A DNA stretch of 64,000 bases, taken from NCBI GenBank assembly GCA_964017185.1, contig OZ024874.1, forward strand, positions 18,037,957 to 18,101,956, in the 5' to 3' direction. Origin of the DNA: Rugalucina vietnamica (lineage: Eukaryota > Mollusca > Bivalvia > Lucinida > Lucinidae). Numbering within the stretch: position 1 is the stretch's first letter; each line of letters opens with the position of its first letter. Positions 31,726 to 43,783 of this stretch are shown here, one piece after another. Under the pieces are notes generated by a model. The model saw nothing but the letters and a program-made list of their open reading frames with translations. It had not been told where the DNA came from and did not search any database. A program made the position numbers and the translations under genes.

Positions 31726-32315
31726 GCTAATTCTTGCAGAAATCCTACGCTATAAAATAAAAGCTATATCTAGGAAGCGATCAAATGATCGTGCGAACAG
31801 ACATATGTCCTTAACAATATAAGAATCTTACATGAGTGCCAGGTATGGATAGACAAATCTGTCCCGAGGGTCACATTTTGGCATCACGAGGCTCGCCGAG
31901 TGATGCCAAATTGTGACCCGAGGGACAGATTTGTCTATCCATACCTGACACGAATGATGAATTCTTTTTCTTGCTCACCTTAATGCAGCGAAGATTGATT
32001 TTTATACTATTTACCTAGAAAAATGATAAAATCGCGGCGTCCGCCATTTTGATTTAAAACGTTTTGACGTCATTGTGACGTTTGCGCTTAGCGACGAAAT
32101 TACGTGACGTCCTATACAACCAGTGTTAAAAAAGAACATTTGAACGCAGGGTGCGACCGGGGTGAGATAACGAGGGTGAGATAAGAATTTCTCACATGGG
32201 GTAAAATGTAGGATTTCTCTATCTGGTGTGCAAGAAAGCTAATTCTTGCAGAAACCATACACTATAAAAATTAAAGCGATTTATATCTAGGAAGCGATCA
32301 AATGATCGTGCGAAC
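31726..32315. repeat. Composite: 73-78 bp direct repeats enclosing a hairpin and a TIR-like element
   Basis: Direct copies at 31726-31798 and 32238-32315 share GCTAATTCTTGCAGAAA and GATCAAATGATCGTGCGAAC. Between them lies a near-perfect hairpin (arms 31842-31887 and 31900-31945) and at about 31967-32237 a block with TTCTTGCTCACC at one end and GGTGTGCAAGAAAG at the other. The block includes TTTTGACGTCATTGTGACG, a CRE-like word. Confidence 0.6.
31842..31945. repeat. 46-bp-arm hairpin
   Basis: Arms starting GGTATGGATAGACAAATCTG and ending GGCATCAC are reverse complements with one or two mismatches around a 12-base GC-rich loop. Confidence 0.85.
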
Positions 32316-32339
32316 GCACAAACTCATCCATACTATTCG

Positions 32340-35300
32340 CGTTGGCAAAACGTAGGTTTGCAAATGATGAAATCCAAGGATGATAGGAATATGATGAATA
32401 TATTGCCATAGCAAGTTGTAAAACGGTTACAGGATTACACTTTCAGCAGACATTCGGTAGAGTTGGATGTTTATTAATGGTACATTTTGTTATTAAAAGT
32501 CTAACAACTTGCCTCTGATACTGGTTTTTAGCAGAAAATATTTTCACAGAGGAATATAGAAAACATTGTTTTCATGTCAAGATCTGGATCTTCTAATGGG
32601 ACCTATAAAAATTTATGAAATCGGTGAGCAGATAAAGTTTTATGGCAAAAAATGAATTTTGAATAGGGATTTTGCAAAGGGAGATACTCGATGATCATGA
32701 AAAAAGCAAATTTTTCAAAACTTTTTACTTGAGCATGAAGATTTCATCTCACGTATGCCATTTGTGTCACTTTATAATGATTTTGAGCAATCATCATAAA
32801 GTACTAAGAATTTGAAGGTTTTGCGGGAAAATATTTACCTTCCTTCCATGAGATTTCTGTACAGGAAATCCCTTTTCAAAAATGTTTTTGACCAGAACTT
32901 TTTTATTTGTTGACCGATTTTCAAAATTTTTGCTGCACATTTTGCGACAGAATAAATGCTCAACTGTGTTAAGAAAATATTTTAATAAACATTTAAACAG
33001 TTGCAAAATATCTGCGAAAAACCATTATCAGACACCAGGAAACACATGGTTGATTTTCATTTATATACTGTGCTTCTCTGTATCCGAGTCTTTTTTTTAT
33101 TTTGTATACATTGTCATTTATTTAATTATTGATGTATCTCAATTTTCTCAATCGTCTTGATATTATTTATTCATTTATTTATTTCTTTATTTATTGAAAT
33201 TCTTATTTCAAATTTTTAAAAGCTAGCATCTGATATTTTAATAATTTATACATTATTATAATTTATACATTTATTTTTATTCTCCCTATTTTATTGGAAG
33301 CCACTGAAGAAACAAAATGTTCAATGATAATAACAATAAAACGTTCATCAATTTTCTTACCTGTCAAGTTTATTTGATATGGTTTGCGTGATCAACATGC
33401 AACCAAGCGATATCATCGAGCGACCATCATGCAATTTCTAAATTATATTGATCTTGTTTTTATTGTTTTAAACCAGATACAATAAACATAAAACTGCAAT
33501 TTCGAACTTGAACGATGTAGTTTAGCCAAGAAATGGGTTAAAATGTTTTATCAAAAGACAGGCATTTAATCCAAAATAGGATATATGTTAATTTATTTAT
33601 TGTATTTTATTTATACAATATTTACAATTAGCTAAAGTCTATTTGGATCAAAAACAGGCATTTAATACACCCTGTGTATCTATTTAGACTAAATATGATT
33701 CTACAAACCTTTGAAAAATAATGTCTGAATTATTATTTTCTGCTGAATCATGGTCATTTTAGTATAATGTGTTTACTTTACAATTATTGAGTTTGACTTT
33801 AAGCAATCTCAGATGCGTGCAGATTCATAGAAAGGAAAAATACCTGTTGCCATTGGCGTCCATTATTCAAGTGACCTTATCAATAAAAGCAAATGTATTG
33901 TAACATTAAACGTTAATGTCTAAACAACTTTTCGTTAAGACGTAGATATGCCATTTTCGAATTTTAATTGTGCGATATATGATATTAGTATAGATTGTTT
34001 TATCCCTGATGAATCATACTCATTTTTGCACACGCCTATTTATGCTTTTATGCCCCGAAAAGAGTAAAATTATCATGGGGTCTTTTTGGAACACGAAATG
34101 GACAAAACCTTAATAGAATAGACGAAAACAAATGAATTCTATGCTTAACAAGCATGCAGACAAATCTTAGAGGCATAATTGTGTTGAATTACTCCTTTAA
34201 ATTTCATGTTTGATGATTTTCTGTGCTTTCATAATTGTCCCGTCTAAAAACATAGTAACGACAGACTAAGGGCAAACCATAAGATATTAGCTTTCATATT
34301 TTTTCACGGGTCCCCAAATGTTTTGGATTATGTCAGTCAAATTGAAGGGGCTATTGATACCCTAATTTCGGGTTTCAACCTTTCTCATTTATGTGTTCGC
34401 TGTTCTTAAACGTTAAGTTTAGACATTAACTTTTTAATTTTTATTTGCTATTACTGCAGCTGGTGTTGTGCCGTGTGGCGGCCCTAAACAGTCTCCCCGT
34501 ACATCATCCATAGTGCAGGTTATATTTTCTTTTTGGTCCTTTGAGATCAAGGAGGATATTTTGAGAAATCAGAAATCTATTATCGGTTAAGATTCATTTT
34601 CTAGTCAATTTTAATATATTTGGTCCCATTTAGATAATACTAGTCGTTGTATCGACTACCCTGTTTAAAGTTGCAAAATTTCAGTAATTCTCTTTGGCCC
34701 CATGTTGCCGAATCTAAAGGGTCACTGACGAGACTTTAATAGTCGAAACCGCGGTATGACCCATCCCCATTCTCATTAATGTGTTCACTGCTCTTAATGG
34801 ATCTCAGTTTTAATTTTTATTTGTGTGTCATATTTCAAAAAGACGCATTTTGCAGAATTATTGAATGTCATAAGTGAATCAAGATGCTAATTGGGGCTTT
34901 AACGGCCTAACCGTGCGTCCCTTTAGAATCATTATATTTATCAGTAAAACCTGTAGCAGCAACTATGCGCTTCAATATGATTAAAATCGATCTACATGCA
35001 CACCTTGCAGCAAGCGATTTTAATAAGATTGATACATGCTCATTCTTCGAGCAATATTAATTAGTCTTTATATACATAAGAACACTTTTATAGCGCTAAT
35101 AAAAGGACCAACGAGAAAATGTATCTCTGATTCTCAGAATGTTTTAGTCAGTTTAAATACTGAAAGCTGTATTCTAAATATATAGTTATAAGATAGTGTG
35201 CAATTTGATCACACAAAAAAACACCAGCTGCAAATAAACCTGGTACAACCTGGTACAAAAAAGAAGAAAATTCTTGCTTTAACAAATAGAGTGAGATACA

Positions 35301-35760
35301 AGGTATTCCGAACCTAGAGGCGTTCCGAATCATGGTTATTTTCAAATTTTACCGTGGCTAAATGATAAAACACGGACTAGAATTTTGAAAATGAAAGTCC
35401 CTAGACTGTTGATTCAATTATATGTCATCCCTTATTAGCTTCGATCTTATTAACTTATCAACTTTCATTATTGCATAAATACCCGTGTCACACGATATTA
35501 ACAGCCATATATTAACAAAAAGAAAAGGCATTTATTAATGTGGCGATTCACGTGCGCACGTGCTGTTAATACACGCCATTTAATTATGCTCGATACCGGG
35601 CGCCACGCACAACACGTGCTTATAATGAGAATCTAAAGTCCGCTTGGAACGAGCATAAGAATAAAAGCTTTTACGCGTATGAAAATGTGACGAGGTTGTA
35701 AAATATAGTGCACCATTATTTCTTTAGTTTTTGCAGAATTTATGAAATAATAGCTATCAA
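32340..35760. other. Gene-free AT-rich spacer
   Basis: No conserved frame, RNA or clear mobile element is seen. Two loosely similar phrases near 34390 and 34770 (ATGTGTTCGCTGTTCTTAA and ATGTGTTCACTGCTCTTAA) hint at an old local duplication. Confidence 0.35.
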
Positions 35761-35763
35761 AAA

Positions 35764-35884
35764 TGATTTTATCATTCATTCACATTCGCTAGGTCCCTCG
35801 GGGAGTGTTAAAAACCTCGGGATACGCCCTCGGCTTTCAACACTCCCCTCGGGGCCTAGCGAATTTTAATGAATGGAAAATCAT
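35764..35884. repeat. Fold-back repeat, CTCGGGGAGTG type
   Basis: Inverted arms share ATTCGCTAGG, CCTCGGGGAGTGTT and ATGATTTTATCATTCATT-like ends around a short loop. No target duplication was defined. Confidence 0.65.
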
Positions 35885-36057
35885 GTTTGATCCCTATATT
35901 AACTGAAATCGTGGTCTTACCCACCCTTTTACTCAATAATATCGACACTGATCTTTAAGGTACTCAATTTTACCAGTTGTTCAATATCCCCAAGCTTGTC
36001 CCTGAGATTTCTTTTAAACGTTTCACCTATTTGCCCCCTATCACTGCTTTAAAAAAC

Positions 36058-36167
36058 AGGGCCCACTTGTTCAAAACTTCGTTAGTTTAACGCTGTCGTT
36101 AAGCCCTAAAGTTAGCTATATATCTACTTCAAAAGCAAATACACTGTTATTTTATGAGATTCGTTTG

Positions 36168-36224
<57 letters not shown>

Positions 36225-36375
36225 TTGTTGTTGTTGTTGTTGTTGAAAAAAAGTGAGATTCGTTTGCAAAGGATTCTCACATTTTTTCGACAAAAAAAAT
36301 AACAGTGTATTTGTAATATTGCCATTTGAAATTTTCACGAATCGTTAACTAACGACGTTAATTTTGAACAACTTG
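36058..36375. mobile_element. MITE with TTGTTCAAAA-type inverted ends and a long poly-T
   Basis: The left end is GGGCCCACTTGTTCAAAAC followed by TTCGTTAGTTTAACG; the right end is CGTTAACTAACGACGTTAAT then TTTTGAACAACTTG. Inside, AAATACACTGTTATTTTATG and its complement form a second inverted pair around a run of about 50 T followed by (GTT)n. This general type of end is common in Harbinger/ISL2EU-like MITEs (inference). Confidence 0.65.
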
Positions 36376-36704
36376 CCTAAGATGTTTTGTCTGGAACAAC
36401 ACTATAAGAATATCAATTAAGAGACCAAATGGAAAATTAATTCGAAGCATTATTGAGCGACCATAGGTATCGAAAGGTTAAGTTATTTGATCACACAGAC
36501 ATGCATCAGGTACAAACAAATTTGGCAAAACATGAAATTTATTAGAGAGAATGAAAGTAGGATAAAGTAGTGAAAGGGTACGCTGATAGTATCACATAAT
36601 TCATGATTTATACAATATTTATAGAGAAAAAGATCAGGAAAAGGCGTAATCAGAAAAAGATTCCCACTCCAAAAACCGAGGTGGGAAAAAACCAAACTAA
36701 CAAT

Positions 36705-36762
36705 CAGGACCCAGTTGTTCAAAGCATCGTTAGCTTAACGATATCGTTAAGACATAAATTTG
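36705..36762. mobile_element. Half of a second GTTGTTCAAAG-type MITE
   Basis: GGACCCAGTTGTTCAAAGCA and CGTTAGCTTAACGATATCGT resemble the left end at 36058. It is cut by the TTAA element at 36767, and its other half was not found. Confidence 0.5.
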
Positions 36763-37166
36763 TTAAAGACAGGGTTTTCATACCGGGGGGTCTGGTTCCC
36801 AGCATCAAAGAGAACAGGTAGCCAGACAGTAGCAGTGGGCGTGGCTTACAACAGGTAAGCTGGCTACCTATAGTGGTCATAAAACTGATAAGGATCACAG
36901 GTCATAAACGATTGTAATTAACAGCCACAATTCATTTACCAATAATACCAATATAGCTGCATAAGACAGGAATAGGAAACAAATTTAATAATAATCTAAA
37001 ACATTTTTCTTTTTCTTTTTTTTTTTTTTTCACTTATTTTAATACATTTAATAGTATAGTAAAATCCAGTTTTGTGCATGTTAAACAGAATCACATATTT
37101 GTATTTATTTATCATCAAAATGATGATTTTTAATGCCTATAATGCATTTTCAAGAATATAAGTCCC

Positions 37167-37170
<4 letters not shown>

Positions 37171-37209
<39 letters not shown>
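37171..37209. repeat. Poly-T tract
   Basis: Thirty-nine uninterrupted T inside the TTAA element. Confidence 0.85.
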
Positions 37210-37212
<3 letters not shown>

Positions 37213-37405
37213 ATGCTTTTCATAACCTTTATACACTACTGTAGTAAAATCTAGTGTGGTACATGGTTAAAAGAATCACTATTTTGTATTTATTTAATTA
37301 TCATTAGAATGTTTAATTATGATCATTTTAATATCCTTCCCTTATAAGAATATATGTTCATATTTCCACATTAATTTCAATGTCTGACGTATAGAAATCA
37401 CATGA

Positions 37406-37406
37406 T

Positions 37407-37445
<39 letters not shown>

Positions 37446-37447
37446 TT
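37406..37447. repeat. (ATTT)n microsatellite
   Basis: About ten ATTT units inside the TTAA element. Confidence 0.85.
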
Positions 37448-37833
37448 GTTAGTAATTATTTGAAGAAAACCAAGAGATAAATTCTTCATGACAAAACAGT
37501 TTTGATTGTCTATTGTAACCAATTATGAAGTGTGCCTCCTGTTACATAATAAGAGATGATAAGGCTAGTTGCAGACAGGTAAGACCTGTCAATCATTTTG
37601 TTATGTCACAGTAGCCCTCAATTAAAAACCAATCAGAATCACAGAATTGATGTTAACCCTTCAACAGTCAGAGAAAGAATGACACAGGTATACCTGTGAG
37701 GCCTTTTATACCCCAGCCCTGTCTTTAAGTTTGTTTTGTTTGTTTGATTGGAGGTGTGCCTTTAGTCTGGCGCATTTTATCGTCACTCCAATGGACCCAC
37801 GGCCCATGGTACGAGTAAGTACAATAGTTTCTC

Positions 37834-37848
37834 ACGCGCGCGCGCGCG

Positions 37849-37902
<54 letters not shown>
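37834..37902. repeat. Compound microsatellite (CG)n(CA)n(GA)n
   Basis: CGCGCG, then CACACA, then a GA run of about 40 bases in direct succession. The CG and CA parts alternate purine and pyrimidine, so Z-DNA is possible. Confidence 0.9.
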
Positions 37903-37905
<3 letters not shown>

Positions 37906-38020
37906 AATGTTCTGGAATTTTTATCGCTTGAGATTTAAAACATTCACGGATTTCCTGAGAGAGAGATTGAATGTTCTGGAATTTTTATCGCTTGAGATTT
38001 AAAACATTCACGGATTTCAG
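37893..38020. repeat. 64-bp tandem duplication next to the GA tract
   Basis: Two copies beginning GAGAGATTGAATGTTCTGGA (37897 and 37961) are identical through CATTCACGGATTTC. The first copy abuts the GA microsatellite, so slippage or template switching there is likely. Confidence 0.85.
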
Positions 38021-38079
38021 GAAATTTATGCAGTTTTTCCCATTGTATTTTATATGAAAGCGCTCGACATTTATATCCC

Positions 38080-38570
38080 GGGACACAGCGGGAGTTTAAG
38101 ACATAAGACAAATTTTATCTAAAGAACAACTCAATTGCTGCTCCTCATTATTGTCAGCCTCCTTGGGGCCGGGGCCTTTAACGTTACAGGAATTTAAAAA
38201 TGAAAAATCAAAATGCATAATGTCATTTGCATCCCCGACTCCCCTTGGGCCGGGGATAGCGGAGACACAGCGGGGCCAAAGTGCCGTGATTTAACATCTG
38301 ATGAGTCCCAGCAGTGCCGGGGTTTTATTTTCTCGCCATCACATTTATTCAAATTAGATAATAGTTAATTAATTATTTGTATGTTCTTATTTAATCGACA
38401 AAGGTACCTCTACATTCACATACAGAAATTCAAGCCCCTATCCCATATGTTTTCATTAGAATAACTACCAGCTGTTGTTCCATATTATTGTCAGCCTCCG
38501 GCGAGCCGGGGCTTTTAGTAGGGATTTTACCACAAATATGACTCCTGCGGCAATGCCGGGCTTTTAGACC
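38080..38570. repeat. GCCGGGG-motif cluster
   Basis: About seven GC-rich words of the type TCCNNNGNGCCGGGGCTTTTA occur near 38080, 38157, 38237, 38262, 38304, 38495 and 38541 in otherwise AT-rich DNA. Spacing is irregular. No frame is coding. Confidence 0.5.
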
Positions 38571-38689
38571 TGAAAAGTTAAACGTTCCAATGTGGTACTT
38601 TGTTGTACATGTAATTTTATTTGTTTCGTGTTTTGGTGTCGTTTTTATGCCGTTTGCGCCGTTGTATTTGCGTATTCATTTATTTATCT

Positions 38690-38780
38690 ATTTTTAGTCA
38701 GTTTACGCCCCTTTTAAGATCATTCAGCTCATATGAGACGAGCAGGTCAGTAGGTGTACTATGTCGACACAATTGATTTT
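38690..38780 (-). mobile_element. SINE 3' fragment, antisense
   Basis: CATTCAGCTCATATGAGACG and CAGGTCAGTAGGTG match the reverse complement of the SINE end at 31630-31700. It lies about 55 bases outside the right inner junction. Confidence 0.55.
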
Positions 38781-40016
38781 TACTGACCCGAAACTAGCTA
38801 AATTGGTAGATAAGATTAAACAGCTCCTACGCAACAGAAAATCAATTAATGAAGTTCAGTTTTTTCTGGTGTGTTATAATTAATGTTGGAACGCATGTTG
38901 GAACCAAAAGTGTAAAAAAAAAAATATATATTCTAGCTTCATGCATTTTGCGGAAACTTGCACCTTGCGGATAATTACACAATTGCAATATACATTCTAA
39001 TTCGACAGGTCATCTCGAAGAATAGATTCATTTTTAGCATACAGGTAAGTTTCCAAAATCTGACTTGGTGCAGAGGAAAAGAAAAAGATGGACTTCATGA
39101 CCATACAAAATATTTGTTTTTTAATCGAACAGCTGCTGTGTAGTTCGTGACGATACGACCACTTGATTCGGAACTGGATAAGATTCGAAACTGGACAATT
39201 TACTATATCAAGTGACTAACCGACCACAAAGCCAACAGAATGCATTTATAGCACGTTTACTTTATAAAAATCTAGATTCTTCATTGTATTTTAATTATAA
39301 AACGTTCTGTCAGTGTTTTGCACGTTAAAACCAGATTTACCCAAATTATGTGGATCATCCGCGTTGTGTAGTATCAGCGTCCGTGGTAAGTTGTACCTTT
39401 AAGTAAACAAGGCTGATTTTTAAACATGGATATCGACACCAAAACAAACTTTTCCAGTTTGATGCATGGTATAAATATATTCCATAGATGTCGAAAATTA
39501 GTTTTGAAGAGATATTTGCACGAAACCAAAACAAATGAATTCTACAAATATGAAAAAAATCGGGAAGTAGGCGAGAAAATTATGATTTAAGAATTGATAT
39601 CGCTTGTATCTATTACACAAATCTTTTGCTATGATACTGTACCATTCTCAAGATAAACCATTTCGCATCAGCTCTGCATAAACACATCTTATATAGGAAC
39701 AATTTAAATGCTATTTGTATATGTTTACTTACCTTGTGTATTCCCGCGATACATTTTTGTTTATATCCGCGTTTGGAAGACCTCTCCGCGTTTAATGTAT
39801 TTGGATGAACGGTGTGTATCAATCATGTTCCAGGTGATGCTTGGTCGTGATACTAAATTTCGTTTACTTTGATGCAAATGAAATTACATATCCTTTCCAC
39901 TACCAGAGAGTATTTTGGCGTAATTGCTGCCAGGTACATTTTGAACGACCTCACGACAAGTGTTAGCGATCTTTTCCAATGGTTGGGTGGTCCAAAAAAA
40001 AATGCCATTTATGGTC

Positions 40017-40269
40017 TAGTTTCGTGTAAGAATCGAGTTATTATCGCGGTGTCCGTGAACAGATCGTGTAGGTCTCCTGTTGAGATCGGTATGCTCGAGC
40101 AGTGATCGGGTTGTCAGTCGGGTTGAAGACGTGTAGGAGTCTTGAGTGCTTGTACGGCTATCGGGTATGATTGAGTAGCGCTCGAGTAAAACTCGCGTTC
40201 AGGCCATTATCGAGCTCGGTCGGGAACTTTTGGCAATCGGGACGATCGAGTTGATCCGATCGGCAGTGT
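40017..40269. repeat. Mirror of the 11-bp CGAT array
   Basis: Reverse complement of 27288-27540, with TCGAGTAAAACTCG and GATCGGGTTGTC words at about 11-base spacing. Confidence 0.55.
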
Positions 40270-40917
40270 GAACCCAGCTTCAACGTTGATGAAAACGTTC
40301 TGCAGATCTACATGTACAAGTGGTTATCCGCCTCCAAGCCGGGTAACATTCTCTCCAGCTTTGTCCAACAAAATAAATGATGTGAACGGAACTAAAACCC
40401 GAAAACATAGCTTGAAGCTGATTGCAACATAATATACATTTGCATTAGCGATTCCATCTGGATTCCGTATACCCTAATTGGGACGTAATTGTCCTGATTA
40501 TTGCATATGCTACAATCACACACAGTGTGACACCACTGTACTTTTTGTTTGTTTATTTATTGTTTTATTGGGGGGGGGGGGACTTTTTCTCTGGGGTGTG
40601 GCATGCATATTCAGTGGGCTCACTCGACAACTCGACAATCGTAATCCGACGCATTACAAACTCATAGGCATGTTGCAACCAGAAAACATGTATATTAATT
40701 GTTTTTCATTCTGATATTTTAAGTGCATTCTTATTTTTAAAAAAAGTCATAAAATTGTACGGACGCTATTAAAACAATAAGTTAGTAAGTTTGTTTTTTC
40801 ATAAATCCTCCATTTTCAAAATCCGAAGCTGGCCATACATAGCTCTCAACAATTAAGAGTTATTTCCCATATTGTCGGTAAATGGGATCGGGGACACAAA
40901 AGTCAAATCGTTACTTT

Positions 40918-41164
40918 TGTAACCACGGCTCCCCCACATACGGTCAAGGGAGGGTATTATGACTTTTCAGCTTTTCAGTGCCCTGCTATTAGCGCCACCC
41001 CCTGGGGACAATCTGGAGGCTCTTTGCCCTGCCCTTCGCAATAGAAAATGAACGGATCCTAATGTCCCTTTTCCCTGCACTGCGGGGGCAATAAACAATT
41101 AATTACCTTGCACTTTAGCCAGCTATCCCCCACCTTTACCCGTAGATGGGGTGCCGTGGTTACA
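40918..41164. mobile_element. Mirror of the TGTAACCACGGC MITE
   Basis: Reverse complement of 26395-26641 with both termini intact. Confidence 0.7.
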
Positions 41165-41192
41165 ATTGACTGTTGCATAACCTGCACAGTCT

Positions 41193-41741
41193 ATTTTCAG
41201 AATAGGAAGAATTTTAACAAAGGTTGATCTAGTAACCGATTTTTAGAAAGACGCAGAAACAAATCTCTGTGGCGCGCTACTGAAGCAACATCTCATAAAA
41301 TCGGAACGCGCATGTAACGTACACTAGCGTGCCTCAAACGCGCGCCAAACGCGTTCAGAGCGTATTCAACGCGCCTGTAACACGCGTGGAACATATTTGA
41401 GACGCATAAGTCACACGCCCGAGACACGCCGAGCTTCTAGAAAATATTTAAGCATGTTAAAAAAAAATGTTGAGCCCAAACGCGCGAGAAACGCGCAGAG
41501 ACTTTTAGCGACGTACAGCGACGCGCGCCGGAGGTACACCAAGCGTACCCGACGTGCTTGAAGCGAGTTTTGGACGTGTTTCCGACGTGCGTCTGGCGTA
41601 TGTGGAATTTTGCTATTTTTTCAACACGCCCGGCGCGCGTTTCACTTATACGCTACTGTGTGACTGCTGTTTAAGAATAGGAAGAATTCTAACAAAGGTA
41701 GATCTAGTAACCGATTTTTAGAAGACGCAGAAACAAACCTC
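41193..41741. repeat. Mirror of the direct repeats around the CGCGT array
   Basis: 41193-41267 and 41666-41741 correspond to 26292-26366 and 25818-25893. The enclosed array is 41284-41654. Confidence 0.7.
41284..41654. repeat. Mirror of the 10-11 bp CGCGT array
   Basis: Reverse complement of 25905-26275, CpG-dense, with the same unit order. Confidence 0.65.
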
Positions 41742-42028
41742 TGTCCTGCTTGCAAATGGTCGTACGTGTATCATAATCCAACGCTGCTGACCGGTTGCAA
41801 AAAGAGAGGTCAATAAACTCCAGGCATATGCATTTATAAACCGCTCCTTTTTGGCTCGTAATGTAACGTTACCATGCGACGTTATTTTATCGTAACGTCA
41901 CAAATGACGTTGATTTCCCGTTCTGACGGCGCTATCATACAGACATAAAAATGGGCAAAGTATTTAACCCAATATTTTCTTTTTAAATGTCGCACCTGCT
42001 TTCAATTATGCTTCCTCTCACGTCCGCG

Positions 42029-42207
42029 CGCTGCATTTAATTGGTCTCGCGAGAATCTCGTTCCTAGGAACTACAGCGATCTTAGGAAAGCGTTAGTGAA
42101 ACGCATTCCGAAAATTCCTAAAGTCGTTCCTAAGATCGACTCCGATCCTAACCCTAGGACTAGGATCGTCCTAATCCTAGGAACGTTTAGTGAAACGCAG
42201 CCCTGAT
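42029..42207. mobile_element. Mirror of the Harbinger-like transposon end
   Basis: Ends CGTTTAGTGAAACGCAGCCC; reverse complement of 25352-25530. The adjoining 42208-42259 is the mirrored RING-like fragment. Confidence 0.45.
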
Positions 42208-42271
42208 ATACTTCAGCGCAGAGGGGACATCTCAGGAGCCTTGATTCGAATGCCTCCATGACACCTGTAAT

Positions 42272-42592
42272 ACATTACGAAAACATGCCCATGCAATATA
42301 CGAAATTTTTTGGAGTTGTAAAAAATCTTAAATTTCATTAGAAACTTTTTGATATTTTTCTTATTTTTGCTCAAAACATAGATTGTGGGTACACGTTAAA
42401 ACCGCCTCGGCGAGGCGGTTCTAACGAGTACCCACAATCTACACGTTAGAACCGCCTCGGTGAGGCGGTTCTAACGAGTACCCACAATCTATGTTTTGGA
42501 AAATATAGAAAAAAAAGAAATATAGGTATACCCTTGCATGCCCCTGTTTTTCTATATAAAAGTGGGGGTATATATTGCACGGACATGTTTTC
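42272..42592. mobile_element. Family A MITE, mirror of A4
   Basis: It has the same doubled GAGGCGGT hairpin as 24967-25287 and the same CTGTAAT flanks. Confidence 0.7.
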
Positions 42593-42605
42593 CTGTAATA
42601 ATGGT

Positions 42606-42674
42606 CGGAGCCGCAAGGCGAGAAAACCGGTCCTCGGGACATTCGACCAGGTCTGTCTAACACAGACCGGCCGC
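42606..42674. repeat. Mirror of the truncated family B end
   Basis: Reverse complement of 24885-24953. Confidence 0.5.
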
Positions 42675-42711
42675 TGCACAACAATAGAAAATAGCTACAA
42701 ACTTAAATTTT

Positions 42712-43354
42712 GGATACAGGAAGATTCAACTCAAATGATTTCCATTTTTCCGTTAGAAAATAAGACTGAAATACGAGTTTGTCTGACAAAATACAGGTAG
42801 CTGATTTCTAGCGGTAAATATGTGACAGCGGCCCAGGCTGACTGAGTTCGAGTTTCTATTCTTGAAGAGATGGACTAGCCGACCACGCCCAGGTATGAAT
42901 ATTAAGTTGCCGCATATACAGTAACCTATATGCCCAATTATAGTTTGTGAAACAAGGAAGTGATGCATTCTATAGCACTCTGATACAGATTGCTGTGGCG
43001 TGGCATTCGGCAGCAATGGGATAATGACAACTGCTTTACGCATGTAGTTCCCGAGGCGAGTCTTCTTGGAGGGGTAAGTAATGTGACGGTGTGCTAAAAA
43101 TAGATATATAATTTGGCAAATAGGTCACTGTATAGACGGCAACTTTGATATTCATATCTGGGCGTGGTCGGCTAGTCCATTTGTTCAAATAGGGAGATTT
43201 TAGAAAAGTCAAACTCAGCCTAGAGTGCTGTCACATATTTACCGTTAGAGATCAGCTACCTGTATTTTGTCCAATCCAGTAAATTAGACAAATCCGTATT
43301 TCATGCATATTTTCTAACGGAAACCATGTGAGTTGAATCTTTCAACTGTATACC
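42712..43354. mobile_element. Long-inverted-repeat MITE, mirror copy
   Basis: Reverse complement of 24205-24847. Its own inverted arms make it look the same in both orientations. Confidence 0.75.
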
Positions 43355-43783
43355 TTTAGCTTTTACCCAGGTCAAAAGTAGACCATACCCAATAACGTAT
43401 TCGGGCATTTTTCAAAAAAATGTGCATATTTCTGTCCGTGATGATTTTTTCATACTTCCTTCTGCTTTTTAGGTTATTTCTTTTAGTTATTCTAAAGGCA
43501 CCATGGTGGTCATGTTGAAACACCACTTTTTGATCATCATTATAATGATTAGCTCTCCAAATTCCTTGTTGAGTACACAAATATTAGTACTTTTGGGCTG
43601 TCCAGCACTGACCCCTTATAGTTGAGATGTGAAAAAAATATGACAAAGTCACTATGTTACCAAAGGTTCAGCTACTTTTTGATATTGACAGATAATAAAG
43701 GGACGTCTGCAATTATTATCAAGCATATCTATAACTGCTTTATGAGTTTTTTCTTGGCTTATGTGCTTGTCCCATGAGATCGT

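Larger units (their letters stand above)
36767..37724. mobile_element. 958-bp non-autonomous element with TTAA target duplication
   Basis: It starts AGACAGGGTTTTCATACCGG and ends TATACCCCAGCCCTGTCT, inverted, with TTAA directly outside both ends (36763-36766 and 37725-37728). TTAA duplication is known for piggyBac and Kolobok superfamilies. Inside are a long T run (37171-37209) and (ATTT)n (37406-37446). No transposase frame. Confidence 0.75.
28723..38834. other. Unique spacer between palindrome arms
   Basis: The flanking arms are reverse complements starting exactly at 28722 and 38835 (shared GATTTTCTG / CAGAAAATC). The two spacer ends differ from each other. It holds a broken LINE, SINE pieces, MITEs and long homopolymers, but no intact gene. 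Confidence 0.9.

Noticed and set aside
28722..38835. Simple hairpin-adapter or foldback-read artefact
   Set aside because: Such artefacts leave little or no unique spacer, but here 10.1 kb of unique sequence separates the arms and the outer arms have diverged. A misjoin in assembly remains possible and is covered in the findings.
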